Source: Flavobacterium amnicola
GTDB lineage: Bacteria > Bacteroidota > Bacteroidia > Flavobacteriales > Flavobacteriaceae
Length of the DNA: 64,000 bases
Assembly (NCBI RefSeq): GCF_004122165.1
Contig: NZ_SBKO01000005.1
Location: 1 to 64,000, forward strand
Direction: 5' to 3'
The notes under the pieces were generated by a model that did no database searches, was not told the DNA's origin, and was given only the letters and a program-made list of their open reading frames with translations. Below are positions 1-8,200 of this stretch, one piece after another. Positions within the stretch are counted from its first letter, which is position 1, and the number at the start of each line of letters is the position of its first letter. Position numbers and translations under genes: made by a program.

Positions 1-1553
1 ATAACGTAACCGACAGATGTTATGCTGGCGGAAGCGATTCAGCTACCTTTACCATTACTCCAGCGCCAGCTGTTGTGGTGAGCAATGTTCAAGATGCAAG
101 CATCTCAGCCTGTGCAAGTGAAGCGGACATCAATGCGGCGTATGCAGCTTGGTTAGGAAGTTTTGGTGTTAGCGGTGGATGTAATCCACAAGGCGGTTTT
201 ACGGGTCCAACTACAATGCCAAATATTTGTGGAGGCTCAATCCAACTGACTTATAACGTAACCGACAGATGTTATGCTGGCGGAAGTGATTCAGCTACCT
301 TTACTGTAATTGCTCCAGATGCACTTGTTATTAATTGCCCAGACAGTATAGAACTTACTTGCAGTCAAAATCCACAACAAGTATTTGATTTATGGATTTC
401 TGGTTTTAGTTTCTCTGGAGGTTGTAGTCCAACTGCTACAGATTTATCGGGTTATCAATTGCCTTTGCCAGGAAATACCTTATCAATAACTTATGAAGTT
501 ACAGATAAATGTGAAGTAAAATCCTGTACAGCAACATTTATGGTACCGGATTGTGTAAAACCACATTGTACTTATACTCAAGGTTATTATGGTGATTATA
601 ATGGTGCTGCTTGTGATATTAATGGTAATCCAACAACCGATTATCAAATTATGGTAAATGCTATTAATGAAGCAGGTGGAGCTTATAATTTTGGTAGTAA
701 ACCAGTAGGTAATTATTTTACATTAAAAGCAAGTGATGTATATGGAAATCCTACCATTGCAGCAAATAATGTATTTACAATGTTACCAGGTGGTGGAACT
801 CCAAGAGCGTTAGTAGGTTTTGCTACTTTTGATACGTATTCGACTTGGTCTGATGGTGATCCATTAACAGCAAGCGGAAGTAATTCTGGTAAAATCAATA
901 ATAACTTATTGAGCCAAACCATGACAATGTTCTTTAATTTATCTGTAGATAACACTTTAGGAAGTTTTGTTTTAGAACCAAAATTCGCAACATCAGATGT
1001 AAATTGTGGTAGCGATGAGCCTATTCCAAATACTTATAAAGAGTTTAAAATTCACCCTAATATAATTGCATATTTAAATGCTAATTATGTTGGTGGTGCC
1101 ACAGTTGCTAATTTATTTAAATTGGCAAATAGAGCATTAGGTGGTGAAAATATAGGTAATTTGAATCATCCATTGATTAATGATGCGGTTGATAATATTA
1201 ATAGAGGATTTGACGGTTGTAGAATTCAAGTACCACTTGTAATTATAATCATTAAACCAAATGTTGATATTCTAGATACTTATAGAACAAATGAACCTAT
1301 TTTCACTGTGTATCCAGTGCCATTTAAAGATGTCTTTACGTTGAAATATGATTTTGATTATCCTTCAGACGTAAAAATTCAAATATTTGACACTAAAGGA
1401 ACCTTGTTACAAAGTGAAAATGATACAAACCCATATTTGAATAAAGAATTGTCAATTCGACCAAAATTCAATAGAGGCGAAGGTCAAATGTTCTTTGTAA
1501 AAGTGATAACCGAAAAAGGTGTAAGCATCAAAAAAGTTATTTCTGAAAAATAA
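1..1553 (+). CDS. C-terminal part of a repeat-containing, T9SS-secreted surface protein (5' end outside window)
   Basis: The frame is open from position 3, so the gene begins upstream of the window; the GTG at 75 is not its start. About 517 codons are visible. They begin with Cys-containing, HYR/Ig-like repeat units of about 84 residues, with recurring 'YNVTDRCYAGGSDSATFTV' and 'SGGC' motifs. A unique domain follows. The last 80 or so residues look like a type A T9SS sorting domain: 'FTVYPVPFKDVF', then 'VKIQIFDTKG', ending 'GVSIKKVISEK'. From family knowledge, such proteins cross the outer membrane by the type IX system and are anchored or released at the cell surface, often as adhesins. The ligand is unknown. 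The gene converges on the acyl-CoA dehydrogenase and shares its terminator. Confidence 0.8.
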   Translation, partial: NVTDRCYAGGSDSATFTITPAPAVVVSNVQDASISACASEADINAAYAAWLGSFGVSGGCNPQGGFTGPTTMPNICGGSIQLTYNVTDRCYAGGSDSATFTVIAPDALVINCPDSIELTCSQNPQQVFDLWISGFSFSGGCSPTATDLSGYQLPLPGNTLSITYEVTDKCEVKSCTATFMVPDCVKPHCTYTQGYYGDYNGAACDINGNPTTDYQIMVNAINEAGGAYNFGSKPVGNYFTLKASDVYGNPTIAANNVFTMLPGGGTPRALVGFATFDTYSTWSDGDPLTASGSNSGKINNNLLSQTMTMFFNLSVDNTLGSFVLEPKFATSDVNCGSDEPIPNTYKEFKIHPNIIAYLNANYVGGATVANLFKLANRALGGENIGNLNHPLINDAVDNINRGFDGCRIQVPLVIIIIKPNVDILDTYRTNEPIFTVYPVPFKDVFTLKYDFDYPSDVKIQIFDTKGTLLQSENDTNPYLNKELSIRPKFNRGEGQMFFVKVITEKGVSIKKVISEK

Positions 1554-1573
1554 AAAAAGTTTAATCTAAAATA

Positions 1574-1598
1574 AAAAGGCACGCATTGCGTGCCTTTT
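1574..1598. terminator. Bidirectional intrinsic terminator
   Basis: A 12-bp perfect inverted repeat (1574-1585 and 1587-1598, core GGCACGC/GCGTGCC) is flanked by A and T runs. It sits between two converging genes and can serve both strands. Confidence 0.85.
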
Positions 1599-1620
1599 AT
1601 AATATATACTACAAAGGAAA

Positions 1621-2760
1621 TTATTTTACTAATCCTCTTGAAATTACAATACGTTGAATTTCTGAAGTTCCTTCGTAAATTTGAGTAATCTTAGAATCAC
1701 GCATCATTCTTTCTACATGATATTCACTTACATAACCGTTTCCTCCATGAATTTGAACGGCATCATTAGCTACCTCTAAAGCAATTTCAGATGCATATAA
1801 TTTTGCCATAGCTCCAGAATGAGCAATATCTAATCCTTGATCTTTTTCAGCAGCAGCTTTATGAACTAACAATCTTGCAGCAGTAGTTTTAACGTGCATA
1901 TCTGCTAATTTAAAAGCTATCGCTTGATGTTGAAAAATTGGTTTTCCAAATGCTACACGCTCTTGCGCATATTTTAATGCTAACTCATATGAACCTTGAG
2001 CAATACCTAAAGCTTGAGAAGCAATTCCAATACGTCCACCGTTTAAAGTTGACATAGCGAAAGCAAAACCGAAACCATCAGCACCAATTCTATTTTCTTT
2101 TGGAACTTTTACATCATTAAATAATAAAGTATGTGTATCTGAACCACGAATTCCCATTTTCTTTTCTTTCGGACCTACTTCAAAACCCGGCATTCCTTTT
2201 TCCATAATAAGAACATTGATTCCTTTATGTCCTTTTGAAGCGTCCGTTTGTGCAATAACTAAATAAGTTGAAGCGGTTCCTCCATTGGTAATCCAGTTTT
2301 TAGTCCCGTTTACTAAATAATGATCACCCATGTCAATGGCTGTAGTTCTTTGCGAAGTGGCATCAGAACCAGCTTCTGGCTCAGACAAACAGAAAGCACC
2401 AATAACGTCTCCTTTTGCAAGCGGCGTTAAATACTTTACTTTTTGTTCTTCAGAACCATATTTTTCTAAACCAGCACAAACTAATGAGTTATTAACTGAC
2501 ATAATTACTGCAGCAGAAGCGTCAACTTTTGCAATTTCTTCCATTGCCAAAACATACGAAACACTATCTAATCCAGCTCCTCCGTATTTCGGATCAACCA
2601 TCATTCCTAAAAAGCCCAATTCGGCCATTTTTTTAACTTGTTCTGTCGGGAATTTTGAATGCTCATCTCTTTCAATAACTCCAGGTAATAATTCAGTTTG
2701 AGCAAAATCTCTTGCTGCTTGTTGAATCATTAATTGCTCTTCGCTTAAATTAAAGTCCAT
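1621..2760 (-). CDS. Acyl-CoA dehydrogenase (short-chain/butyryl type)
   Basis: FAD flavoprotein that oxidises acyl-CoA to trans-2-enoyl-CoA in fatty acid or branched-chain acyl-CoA breakdown in the cytoplasm. At 379 residues it has the usual length. Visible signatures are 'CLSEPEAGSDAT' (flavin/substrate loop) and 'IYEGTSEIQR' near the C-terminus; the Glu of YEGT (about residue 363) is the family's catalytic base. I chose the ATG at 2760 (MDFNLSEEQ) because family members start there. The frame extends 30 codons further up to 2850, but that extension would cross the promoter found here. IcmF and an amino acid dehydrogenase elsewhere in the window fit a branched-chain substrate, but the chain-length preference is inference. 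Confidence 0.93.
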   Translation of the reverse strand: MDFNLSEEQLMIQQAARDFAQTELLPGVIERDEHSKFPTEQVKKMAELGFLGMMVDPKYGGAGLDSVSYVLAMEEIAKVDASAAVIMSVNNSLVCAGLEKYGSEEQKVKYLTPLAKGDVIGAFCLSEPEAGSDATSQRTTAIDMGDHYLVNGTKNWITNGGTASTYLVIAQTDASKGHKGINVLIMEKGMPGFEVGPKEKKMGIRGSDTHTLLFNDVKVPKENRIGADGFGFAFAMSTLNGGRIGIASQALGIAQGSYELALKYAQERVAFGKPIFQHQAIAFKLADMHVKTTAARLLVHKAAAEKDQGLDIAHSGAMAKLYASEIALEVANDAVQIHGGNGYVSEYHVERMMRDSKITQIYEGTSEIQRIVISRGLVK

Positions 2761-2796
2761 CGTATTTTGTGTTTTGTTTGTAATTTTAAAAGTTTT

Positions 2797-2826
2797 CAAA
2801 GATAAGTATTTATACCAATTTTTCAA
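2797..2826 (-). promoter_or_regulatory. Promoter of the acyl-CoA dehydrogenase gene
   Basis: Read on the minus strand: TTG, 19-nt spacer, TATCTTTG. This exactly fits the flavobacterial TTG-N19-TAnnTTTG consensus. It lies 37 nt upstream of the ATG at 2760 and supports that start. Confidence 0.75.
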
Positions 2827-2836
2827 GAAGATTGAG

Positions 2837-2844
2837 TATTTTTG
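2837..2844 (+). promoter_or_regulatory. Candidate -7 box of anmK
   Basis: TATTTTTG matches TAnnTTTG and ends 4 nt before the anmK ATG. No TTG lies at the expected distance upstream, and the message would be nearly leaderless, so the call is tentative. Confidence 0.35.
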
Positions 2845-2848
2845 AAAC

Positions 2849-3916
2849 ATGAATAAACAGAATTACAACGTTGTAGGTGTAATGTCGGGGACTTCCCTTG
2901 ATGGAGTCGATTTAGCACATATTATTTTTTCAATTTCAGATGGAAAATGGAAGTATGAAATTTTGGAAAGTGAAACCATTCCGTATACGAATCAATGGGT
3001 AAATAGATTGAAAATAGCCGTTGATTTTTCAGAAGAAGAATTACTACAACTCAATAACGATTACACCGAAGTTTTAGGGGAAATAATTACAAATTTTATT
3101 CAAAAATTTAATTTGAAAAACCTTGATGCTGTTTGCAGTCACGGTCATACAATTTTACACCAACCTCAAAACGGATTTACTCTCCAAATTGGGAACCTTC
3201 CTGAAATAGCAAAAATTGTCAACCAAAAAATAATTTGTGATTTTAGAGTACAAGATGTGCAATTAGGAGGTCAAGGTGCGCCGTTAGTGCCAATTGGCGA
3301 CCGAATTTTATTTTCAGAATTTGACTATTGTTTAAATCTGGGAGGATTTTCTAATGTTTCTTTTGAAGAAAATGGAAAACGTATCGCTTTTGATATTTCG
3401 CCTGTTAATACCGTTTTAAATTTTTATGCCAATACAATTGGATTACAATATGATAATAAAGGAACTATTGCCAAGTCCGGTATCACTTCAGAAGATTTGT
3501 TAGCTGAATTGAATGCGTTAGATTTCTATCAAAAAAAATATCCAAAGTCACTCGGATTTGAATTTGTTAAAACAATAGTACTTCCTATTATCGAAAAATA
3601 TGAATTATCCATTGAAGATAAATTGAGAACTTTTACCGAGCATATTGCGTTTCAAATCGCAAACGCATTACCATTAAAAAATGGAAAACTCTTGATTACT
3701 GGTGGTGGAGCTTACAATGATTTTTTAATTGCGCAAATGAAGAATTATCTTCCTGAGATGCAAATTGTTATTCCGAATGCGAAAACTATCGAATTTAAAG
3801 AGGCCTTAATTTTTGCTCTATTGGGCGTTTTAAAACTAAGAAATGAAATCAATGTGTTGTCTAGTGTAACTGGTTCTAAACAAGATCATTGCTCTGGAGT
3901 GTTGTTTGATTCTTAA
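2849..3916 (+). CDS. anmK: Anhydro-N-acetylmuramic acid kinase
   Basis: Phosphorylates 1,6-anhydro-N-acetylmuramic acid, with ring opening, to MurNAc-6-phosphate, recycling peptidoglycan in the cytoplasm. The 355 residues match the family (E. coli about 369). The N-terminal 'GVMSGTSLDGVDLA' (residues 10-23) is the signature of this ASKHA-fold kinase. 'DFRVQDVQLGGQGAPLVP' and 'NLGGFSN' follow, and a C-terminal nucleotide-binding 'LLITGGGAYN' is clear. It is divergent from the acyl-CoA dehydrogenase with a short shared promoter region. No murQ lies next to it in the window. Confidence 0.95.
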   Translation: MNKQNYNVVGVMSGTSLDGVDLAHIIFSISDGKWKYEILESETIPYTNQWVNRLKIAVDFSEEELLQLNNDYTEVLGEIITNFIQKFNLKNLDAVCSHGHTILHQPQNGFTLQIGNLPEIAKIVNQKIICDFRVQDVQLGGQGAPLVPIGDRILFSEFDYCLNLGGFSNVSFEENGKRIAFDISPVNTVLNFYANTIGLQYDNKGTIAKSGITSEDLLAELNALDFYQKKYPKSLGFEFVKTIVLPIIEKYELSIEDKLRTFTEHIAFQIANALPLKNGKLLITGGGAYNDFLIAQMKNYLPEMQIVIPNAKTIEFKEALIFALLGVLKLRNEINVLSSVTGSKQDHCSGVLFDS

Positions 3917-3935
3917 CAAAAAATTCACATTAGAG

Positions 3936-3969
3936 TTGATGAAAAATAGGTGTATTTGTAGTACTTTTG
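3936..3969 (+). promoter_or_regulatory. Promoter of the chalcone-isomerase-like gene
   Basis: TTG at 3936-3938 and TACTTTTG at 3962-3969, spacer 23 nt (at the long end of the flavobacterial range), 22 nt before the ATG. Confidence 0.5.
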
Positions 3970-3991
3970 CAAACCCTAAATTTATTAAAAA

Positions 3992-4576
3992 ATGAAAAAA
4001 AATGTAATCATTGTGCTACTCTTTTTAGTACAAGTCTTTTCGGTTAATGCACAATCTCAATTTGAAGTGGAAGGAGTTACGGTTCCAAGAACTATTACTT
4101 TTGAAGGTCAAAAATTAGAACTTAACGGTTTTGGTGTGCGTTCAAAAGCTTGGGTGGATGTCTATGTACAGGCACTATATTTAACAACATTGAGCCAAGA
4201 TCCTAACTTTATTATGGATAGTGAGACGCCAATGGGAATTAGAATAGAAATTCTTTCTTCTTTAGTTTCTTCTAAAAAATTATCAAAGGCCTTGTATGTT
4301 GGTTTGGAAAAATCAGTTGGAGATGAAGGTATGATGAAAATTCAAAATGAAGCCAAACAATTAGAAGCACTTGTAAATGGTGATATAACCAAAAAAGGCG
4401 ATGTTTTTAATTTAATTTATAATCCGTCAGATACTTCTATTTGGATTGTGAAAAATGAAAAATTTGTTGGAAAAATCGCTGGTTTAGACTTCAAAAAAGC
4501 CTTTTTAGGAATATGGTTGTCTGAGAATCCAGTCGACAAAGATTTGAAAAATGATTTACTTGGAATTATAAAATAA
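3992..4576 (+). CDS. Secreted chalcone-isomerase-like protein
   Basis: 194 residues with a clear signal peptide (MKKNVIIVLLFLVQVFSVNA, cleavage near residue 21), so probably periplasmic. The mature part resembles the bacterial chalcone isomerase-like domain: an N-terminal 'FEVEGVTVPRTITFEGQKLELNGFG' beta region, then 'VDVYVQALYL', and a C-terminal 'GKIAGLDFKKAFLGIWLSENPVD'. Bacterial members are not flavonoid enzymes as far as known; a role in binding fatty-acid-like ligands has been suggested for the fold. It stands alone with its own promoter, followed by the inverted repeat at 4604-4647. The substrate is unknown. Confidence 0.75.
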   Translation: MKKNVIIVLLFLVQVFSVNAQSQFEVEGVTVPRTITFEGQKLELNGFGVRSKAWVDVYVQALYLTTLSQDPNFIMDSETPMGIRIEILSSLVSSKKLSKALYVGLEKSVGDEGMMKIQNEAKQLEALVNGDITKKGDVFNLIYNPSDTSIWIVKNEKFVGKIAGLDFKKAFLGIWLSENPVDKDLKNDLLGIIK

Positions 4577-4603
4577 TATTCTAAATAAAAATATTTTATT
4601 GTT

Positions 4604-4647
4604 AGTTGTGCAAATTACAGATTTCGATTTGTTAAATTTGCACAACT
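4604..4647. promoter_or_regulatory. 13-bp perfect inverted repeat over the amino acid dehydrogenase promoter
   Basis: Arms 4604-4616 and 4635-4647 (AGTTGTGCAAATT / AATTTGCACAACT) are separated by 18 nt. The right arm overlaps a TAAATTTG -7 box (4633-4640) and is followed by six T residues. A TTG sits in the left arm (4606-4608, spacer 24). It could be an operator, a terminator of the upstream gene, or both. Confidence 0.6.
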
Positions 4648-4677
4648 TTTTTATAAGCTTAACACAATTAACATACC

Positions 4678-5904
4678 ATGAAAGACCTTTTAAAGAAATT
4701 CGAAGATAAAGAACCAGAAGTAGTTTTTAACTGGAAAGATCCAGAAACGGAAGCAGAAGGATGGACCGTTATTAATTCATTACGAGGTGGTGCTGCCGGT
4801 GGTGGTACACGTATGCGTAAGGGATTAGACATGAATGAAGTATTGTCGTTGGCTAAAACTATGGAGGTTAAATTTTCAGTTTCTGGTCCTGCCATTGGTG
4901 GTGCTAAATCGGGAATCAATTTTGATCCAGCTGATCCTAGAAAAAAAGGAGTATTACAACGTTGGTACAAAGCCGTTTCTCCTTTATTAAAAAGTTATTA
5001 CGGTACTGGTGGCGATTTAAATGTGGATGAAATTCACGAAGTAATTCCTATGACCGAAGAGTGTGGTGTTTGGCACCCACAAGAAGGCGTTTTCAACGGA
5101 CATTTCAAGCCAACCGAAGCCGATAAAATTAACCGAATTGGTCAATTACGTCAAGGGGTTGTAAAAGTAATCGAGAACACAACATTCTCTCCTGATATCA
5201 ACAAAAAATACACGGTTGCCGATATGATTACCGGTTATGGTGTAGCACAAGCAGTTCGTCATTATTATGATATTTACGGCGGAAGTGTAGTGGGTAAAAA
5301 AGCCATTGTACAAGGTTTCGGAAACGTAGGTTCTGCAGCTGCTTTTTATTTAGCCGAAATGGGTGCAAAAGTGGTTGGAATTATTGATAGAGATGGTGGA
5401 GTGATTAATGAAGACGGATTCTCTTTTGAAGAAATTAGAACCCTATTCTTAAATAAAGACGGAAACAAATTGGTTTCTGATAAAATGATTCCTTTTGAAG
5501 AAATCAACGCTAAAATTTGGGCTATTGGAGCAGAAGTATTTGCACCGTGTGCCGCGTCAAGATTAGTGACTAAAGCGCAAGTCGATAGTATGGCTGCTGC
5601 TGGATTGGAAGTGATTTCTTGTGGTGCGAATGTTCCGTTTGCCGATAAAGAAATTTTCTTCGGACCGATTATGGAAGAAGTAGATAGCAAAGTGAGTTTG
5701 ATTCCAGATTTTATTTCAAACTGCGGAATGGCGCGTGTTTTTGCATATTTTATGGAGAAAAAAGTGCAAATGACTGACGAAGCCATCTTCAACGATACTT
5801 CAGATATTATCAAAAAAGCAATTGAAAAAACTCATGCATTAGGTGAAGACAAGAAAAACATCAGCGCCAGAGCATTTGAAATTGCATTAAAACAATTGGT
5901 ATAA
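4678..5904 (+). CDS. Glu/Leu/Phe/Val dehydrogenase
   Basis: NAD(P)-dependent amino acid dehydrogenase performing reversible oxidative deamination to a 2-oxo acid and ammonia in the cytoplasm. 408 residues. The N-terminal dimerisation/substrate domain contains 'GPAIGGAKSGI', with the family's catalytic Lys, and 'GTGGDLNVDE'. A Rossmann domain follows with 'VQGFGNVGSAAAFYLAEMGAKVVGI'-type sequence, of which 'GFGNVGSAA' is the dinucleotide loop. Sequence alone does not settle glutamate versus leucine/valine as substrate. Shortness and context (acyl-CoA dehydrogenase, IcmF) would allow a branched-chain substrate. Transcribed alone from a promoter covered by a long inverted repeat, which suggests regulation. 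Confidence 0.88.
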   Translation: MKDLLKKFEDKEPEVVFNWKDPETEAEGWTVINSLRGGAAGGGTRMRKGLDMNEVLSLAKTMEVKFSVSGPAIGGAKSGINFDPADPRKKGVLQRWYKAVSPLLKSYYGTGGDLNVDEIHEVIPMTEECGVWHPQEGVFNGHFKPTEADKINRIGQLRQGVVKVIENTTFSPDINKKYTVADMITGYGVAQAVRHYYDIYGGSVVGKKAIVQGFGNVGSAAAFYLAEMGAKVVGIIDRDGGVINEDGFSFEEIRTLFLNKDGNKLVSDKMIPFEEINAKIWAIGAEVFAPCAASRLVTKAQVDSMAAAGLEVISCGANVPFADKEIFFGPIMEEVDSKVSLIPDFISNCGMARVFAYFMEKKVQMTDEAIFNDTSDIIKKAIEKTHALGEDKKNISARAFEIALKQLV

Positions 5905-5976
5905 TTATTGATTTTTCTTCTGTAACATAACAAATAAATAGTATTTTCGTTACTATTGTTAGACAACAAAAGAATT

Positions 5977-6891
5977 ATGCAAACATTAGATTTATCAGCA
6001 AAAGAAAAGAGAAAATCGTTACTATTAACTGTAGTGATTTACACTTTGTTTTTGCTGATTTTGTTTTTTATACGTTTTTGGCCACCTTCCAATATGAATG
6101 AAGCACTTCTCGCAGGAGGTGGAGGAGGTGGTGGTGTAACTATCAATTTCGGGAATAGTGATTTTGGCTCTGGAAAAGATTTTCAAAGCGAAGAATTGGA
6201 TGTAAAAACCGTTAAAAATGTGGCGGCAGCATCCGAACCTGAGGAAGATATTATTTCGGGTGATGCGGAAGCTAATGAAGCCGTAAATATACCGAAGAAA
6301 ATTAATCCCGTTAAAGTTACCAAGCCAAAAGTTAAAATTGATCCGAAGCCGGTCGCAGAGACCAAACCGAAAGTCAATAAAAACACGAATGATGCCTTGT
6401 CAAGTATTTTAGGAGGCTCCAAAAAAGGGGGCGACGGAGACGATTCGCGTTCTGGAAACAAAGGAAAAACTAACGGAAGTCTGGGTTCTAATGATTACTA
6501 CGGCAGTGGTGGTTCTGGAGGTGGAGCCGGAGGCGGAACTGGTACGGGTAACGGAACAGGAACAGGAAGTGGTTCGGGTTCAGGATCAGGTGGTGGTTCA
6601 GGAAGTGGAAGTGGAGGCGTAGTTGGTTATTCCTTAGGTAATAGAAAGGCACTCTCTAAACCACAACCGAATTATACCTGTAACGAAGAAGGTAAAGTTG
6701 TGGTAGAAGTTACTGTAGATCAAACTGGTAAAACGATTAATGCTGTTGCGGGTGTTAAAGGAACAACAAATACCGCTTCGTGTTTGCTACAACAAGCAAA
6801 ATTAGCAGCATTGAATACCAAATGGCAAGCCAGTGCCGATGCTCCAGAACGACAAGTCGGAAAAATTATTTATAGTTTTAGTTTGAATTAG
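5977..6891 (+). CDS. TonB-family energy transducer with Gly/Ser-rich linker
   Basis: 304 residues. A cytoplasmic N-terminus is followed by one membrane helix (about residues 15-34) and a run of seven Gly around residue 47. Next come an acidic/Pro-Lys region ('KPKVKIDPKPVAETKPKV'), a long Gly-Ser-Thr linker, and a C-terminal TonB-like beta domain (about 225-304, 'GKVVVEVTVDQTGKT'). Its role is to transmit proton-motive force from ExbB-ExbD to outer-membrane TonB-dependent receptors. I chose the ATG at 5977; the in-frame TTG at 5956 lies only 7 codons earlier. It converges on exbD-exbB across a shared terminator, so the three-part machine is encoded in two facing units. A Gly-rich rather than Pro-rich spacer is unusual for classical TonB but seen in Bacteroidetes. 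Confidence 0.82.
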   Translation: MQTLDLSAKEKRKSLLLTVVIYTLFLLILFFIRFWPPSNMNEALLAGGGGGGGVTINFGNSDFGSGKDFQSEELDVKTVKNVAAASEPEEDIISGDAEANEAVNIPKKINPVKVTKPKVKIDPKPVAETKPKVNKNTNDALSSILGGSKKGGDGDDSRSGNKGKTNGSLGSNDYYGSGGSGGGAGGGTGTGNGTGTGSGSGSGSGGGSGSGSGGVVGYSLGNRKALSKPQPNYTCNEEGKVVVEVTVDQTGKTINAVAGVKGTTNTASCLLQQAKLAALNTKWQASADAPERQVGKIIYSFSLN

Positions 6892-6928
6892 ATTAAAAGA
6901 ATTTAAATATCTGAAATAGATATAAATG

Positions 6929-6960
6929 AAAACGTCCCAAATTATTTGGGACGTTTTTTT
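6929..6960. terminator. Bidirectional terminator between tonB and exbD
   Basis: Stem arms 6929-6942 and 6944-6957 (core ACGTCCCAAAT/ATTTGGGACGT) with flanking A and T runs; it serves both converging genes. Confidence 0.88.
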
Positions 6961-6974
6961 ATTCATTTAAAATT

Positions 6975-7373
6975 TTACTTCGAAGCACTCGTAGCAATCA
7001 CAAATTTTAAATTATTCCTTACTCCAATTTGTAGTACGTCAACTAAATCCTGTACTTGTAAGTTATACGGAATACGAACTACAACGGCTTGTTCTTTATT
7101 ATCTCCAATTTTTGCAAGTAATTCAGCTTCCAATTTATCAAAAGTAACTTCTTGCTTGTCTAAGTAAAAGCGTTTTTCTTCGGTAACCGATAAACTAATT
7201 AGTTGTTTATTGGTTTTTTCATTGTTTTTAGCCTTTGGCAAAGTCATTTTAATCACGTTCGGATTGGCTAAAGTCGAGATAATTAAAAAGAACAATAGCA
7301 AGAAGAACATGATGTCGCTCAAAGAACTGGTGGCGACTTCGGCTTCAAATCGTTTATTTCGTTTTATCGGCAT
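6975..7373 (-). CDS. exbD: ExbD/TolR-family biopolymer transport protein
   Basis: 132 residues: a short basic cytoplasmic N-terminus (MPIKRNKRFEAEVATSSLSD), one membrane helix (about 20-38) starting with the conserved proton-conducting Asp of 'SLSDIMFFLLLFFLI', and a periplasmic domain ending 'NNLKFVIATSASK'. It forms the proton channel with ExbB that powers TonB. Its start lies 20 nt inside the 3' end of exbB, so the two are translationally coupled in one leftward operon. Confidence 0.92.
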   Translation of the reverse strand: MPIKRNKRFEAEVATSSLSDIMFFLLLFFLIISTLANPNVIKMTLPKAKNNEKTNKQLISLSVTEEKRFYLDKQEVTFDKLEAELLAKIGDNKEQAVVVRIPYNLQVQDLVDVLQIGVRNNLKFVIATSASK

Positions 7374-8067
7374 TTGGTCTCTGAATTATATTAACAAACT
7401 CTAATACGTGTCTTTGCATGTTTAACGAATAATTGTCAATCATACTGTTATACAAGTGATAACCAGAGTAGGCTACAATACCTACAATAAGTCCAGCGCC
7501 ACTACTAATCATTTTTTCGTATAAACCTCCAGAAATATTTCCGATACTGATGTTTTCTGTCACCGAAATGCTGTAAAAAATCTTGATTACCCCAGAGATC
7601 GTTCCAATAAATCCTAAAGTAGGTGCAATACCGGCAACTAATCCCAAAATAGCTAATTTTTTCTCCATTTCACCAATTTCAATATTGGCTACTTTTTCCA
7701 TATTCGATTCGATCTCAGCAATTGGTCTTCCAATCGTTTGAATTCCTTCTTTAATCACATTGGCTGATGCAGCTCCATCTCTTTCGGCAGCTGTAATAGC
7801 TAAATCGATACTTCCGTTGTTCAAATGTGTACGAATGTCTTTCAATAAGTGCGGATCGTGTTTGGTCGCTTTTTTAATGTAGATGTACCGTTCTATAATA
7901 ATGTAAATGGTGTAAAACAATAATAAAGCAATCGGAATTAAGAAAAACCCTCCTTTGAAGATAAATTCCAATACCGAAATTTCATTTTCTTTTCCAATGT
8001 TTTCAATCACGGCTCCGGATGCCTGAGCAATAGTGTCGTTTTGCGCTTGTAATAAAAATCCAATCAT
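7354..8067 (-). CDS. exbB: ExbB/MotA/TolQ-family proton channel protein
   Basis: 237 residues with three hydrophobic segments (about 35-58, 140-165 and 178-200). The conserved region 'LGLVAGIAPTLGFIGTISGVIKIFYSIS' carries the channel-lining pattern. The N-terminal 'MIGFLLQAQND' may be a short signal-like extension. It is the inner-membrane pentamer component of the TonB energising complex and the first gene of the exbB-exbD operon. No Shine-Dalgarno is visible. Confidence 0.92.
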   Translation of the reverse strand: MIGFLLQAQNDTIAQASGAVIENIGKENEISVLEFIFKGGFFLIPIALLLFYTIYIIIERYIYIKKATKHDPHLLKDIRTHLNNGSIDLAITAAERDGAASANVIKEGIQTIGRPIAEIESNMEKVANIEIGEMEKKLAILGLVAGIAPTLGFIGTISGVIKIFYSISVTENISIGNISGGLYEKMISSGAGLIVGIVAYSGYHLYNSMIDNYSLNMQRHVLEFVNIIQRPNADKTK

Positions 8068-8200
8068 AAACTAAATTCGTTGTAATTTATTTTAAAAATA
8101 ATCTCAATTTTGCAATAAAGATAAAAGTCTCTAAGGTATTAAACTAAAAAATGATTCTTTTATTTTATAGCAATGATGTAAATAGCAATTATTATTCCAA

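Noticed and set aside
2330-2701. 123-codon frame opposite the acyl-CoA dehydrogenase
   Set aside because: Antisense shadow of a strongly supported gene; the same holds for other opposite-strand frames such as 32945-33676, 5346-5813 and 58118-58627.
2761-2850. 30-codon N-terminal extension of the acyl-CoA dehydrogenase
   Set aside because: It would translate across the consensus promoter and has no match to the family start.
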